A program made the translations under genes and the position numbers. A model generated the notes under the pieces. That model was not told where the DNA came from. It worked only from the letters and a program-made list of their open reading frames with translations, and ran no database searches. DNA of 64,000 nt from Chrysomallon squamiferum (Eukaryota > Mollusca > Gastropoda > Neomphalida > Peltospiridae), in the NCBI GenBank assembly GCA_012295275.1, contig CM022674.1, positions 10,317,292 through 10,381,291 on the forward strand, written 5' to 3'. Positions 63,791 to 64,000 of the stretch are shown piece by piece. The first letter of the stretch is position 1; every line of letters starts with the position of its first letter.

Positions 63791-64000
63791 GTAAAGTTCA
63801 CAGCCTAGATGTTCAGTGTTTATGTTTAAAATGTTTATGCTATTTTCGTTTATAATATCATTACTGTTATTGTTATTATTGTTCATTTTTTAAATCCAAT
63901 TTAGCTGGCTTCCTTTGATGTTTGATATTCTGTATTTTAATAAATACTAATACTAATGTTGTTTTCTAGAATGTGTATGTTTGGTGTTTGTGACATGTGT

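Overview
The window looks like AT-rich animal nuclear DNA. Genes are split into many short exons joined by GT..AG introns, microsatellites are abundant and transposon remnants occur. The proteins (TIR domain, TMEM268, Dispatched, CDK11, CCDC150) are animal families. A repeated AAGGGAAATAACTCC-type motif near 56.1 kb resembles one I associate with molluscan genomes, so a mollusc, perhaps a gastropod, is my best guess; this is inference from pattern, not a database match.

Four genes were assembled by hand from exon phase and splice sites. (1) 2620-13160, plus strand: ten coding exons, 513 codons, in which an acidic N-terminus and a TIR domain are spliced in frame to a TMEM268-like two-pass membrane protein. 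This is the most unusual item in the window. Its introns hold a ~1.1 kb minisatellite with a 35-bp unit, a 528-bp MITE-like element and a long GA tract. (2) 29645-19393, minus strand: sixteen coding exons, 1261 codons, a Dispatched-family RND/sterol-sensing-domain transporter, closest in my judgement to DISP3/PTCHD2. It is tail-to-tail with gene 1. (3) 44670-54668, plus strand: fifteen coding exons, 792 codons, the PITSLRE kinase CDK11, divergent from gene 2. (4) 58587-63790 and beyond, plus strand: the 5' ten coding exons (640 codons) of the coiled-coil protein CCDC150, running off the right edge.

Between the genes: 1-2600 is the left flank with a weak promoter-like motif pair near 1.5 kb. 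13.2-19.4 kb is a tail-to-tail AT-rich spacer with simple repeats. 29.7-42.7 kb is a long AT-rich region that probably holds the noncoding 5' end of the Dispatched gene, plus a decayed piggyBac-like fragment near 40.3 kb. 42.7-44.2 kb is a tandem duplication interrupted by a 1.17-kb insertion that carries promoter-like motifs upstream of CDK11. CDK11 intron 1 contains a 2.15-kb DNA transposon with terminal inverted repeats, a 4-bp target duplication and transposase-like remnants. 54.7-58.5 kb separates CDK11 from CCDC150 and holds short repeats and a CCAAT/octamer promoter-like segment.

No functional pathway obviously joins the four genes. The signalling themes are innate-immune-type TIR signalling, Hedgehog/sterol-type transport, transcription and splicing control, and coiled-coil scaffolding. 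No tRNA, rRNA or CRISPR array was seen.
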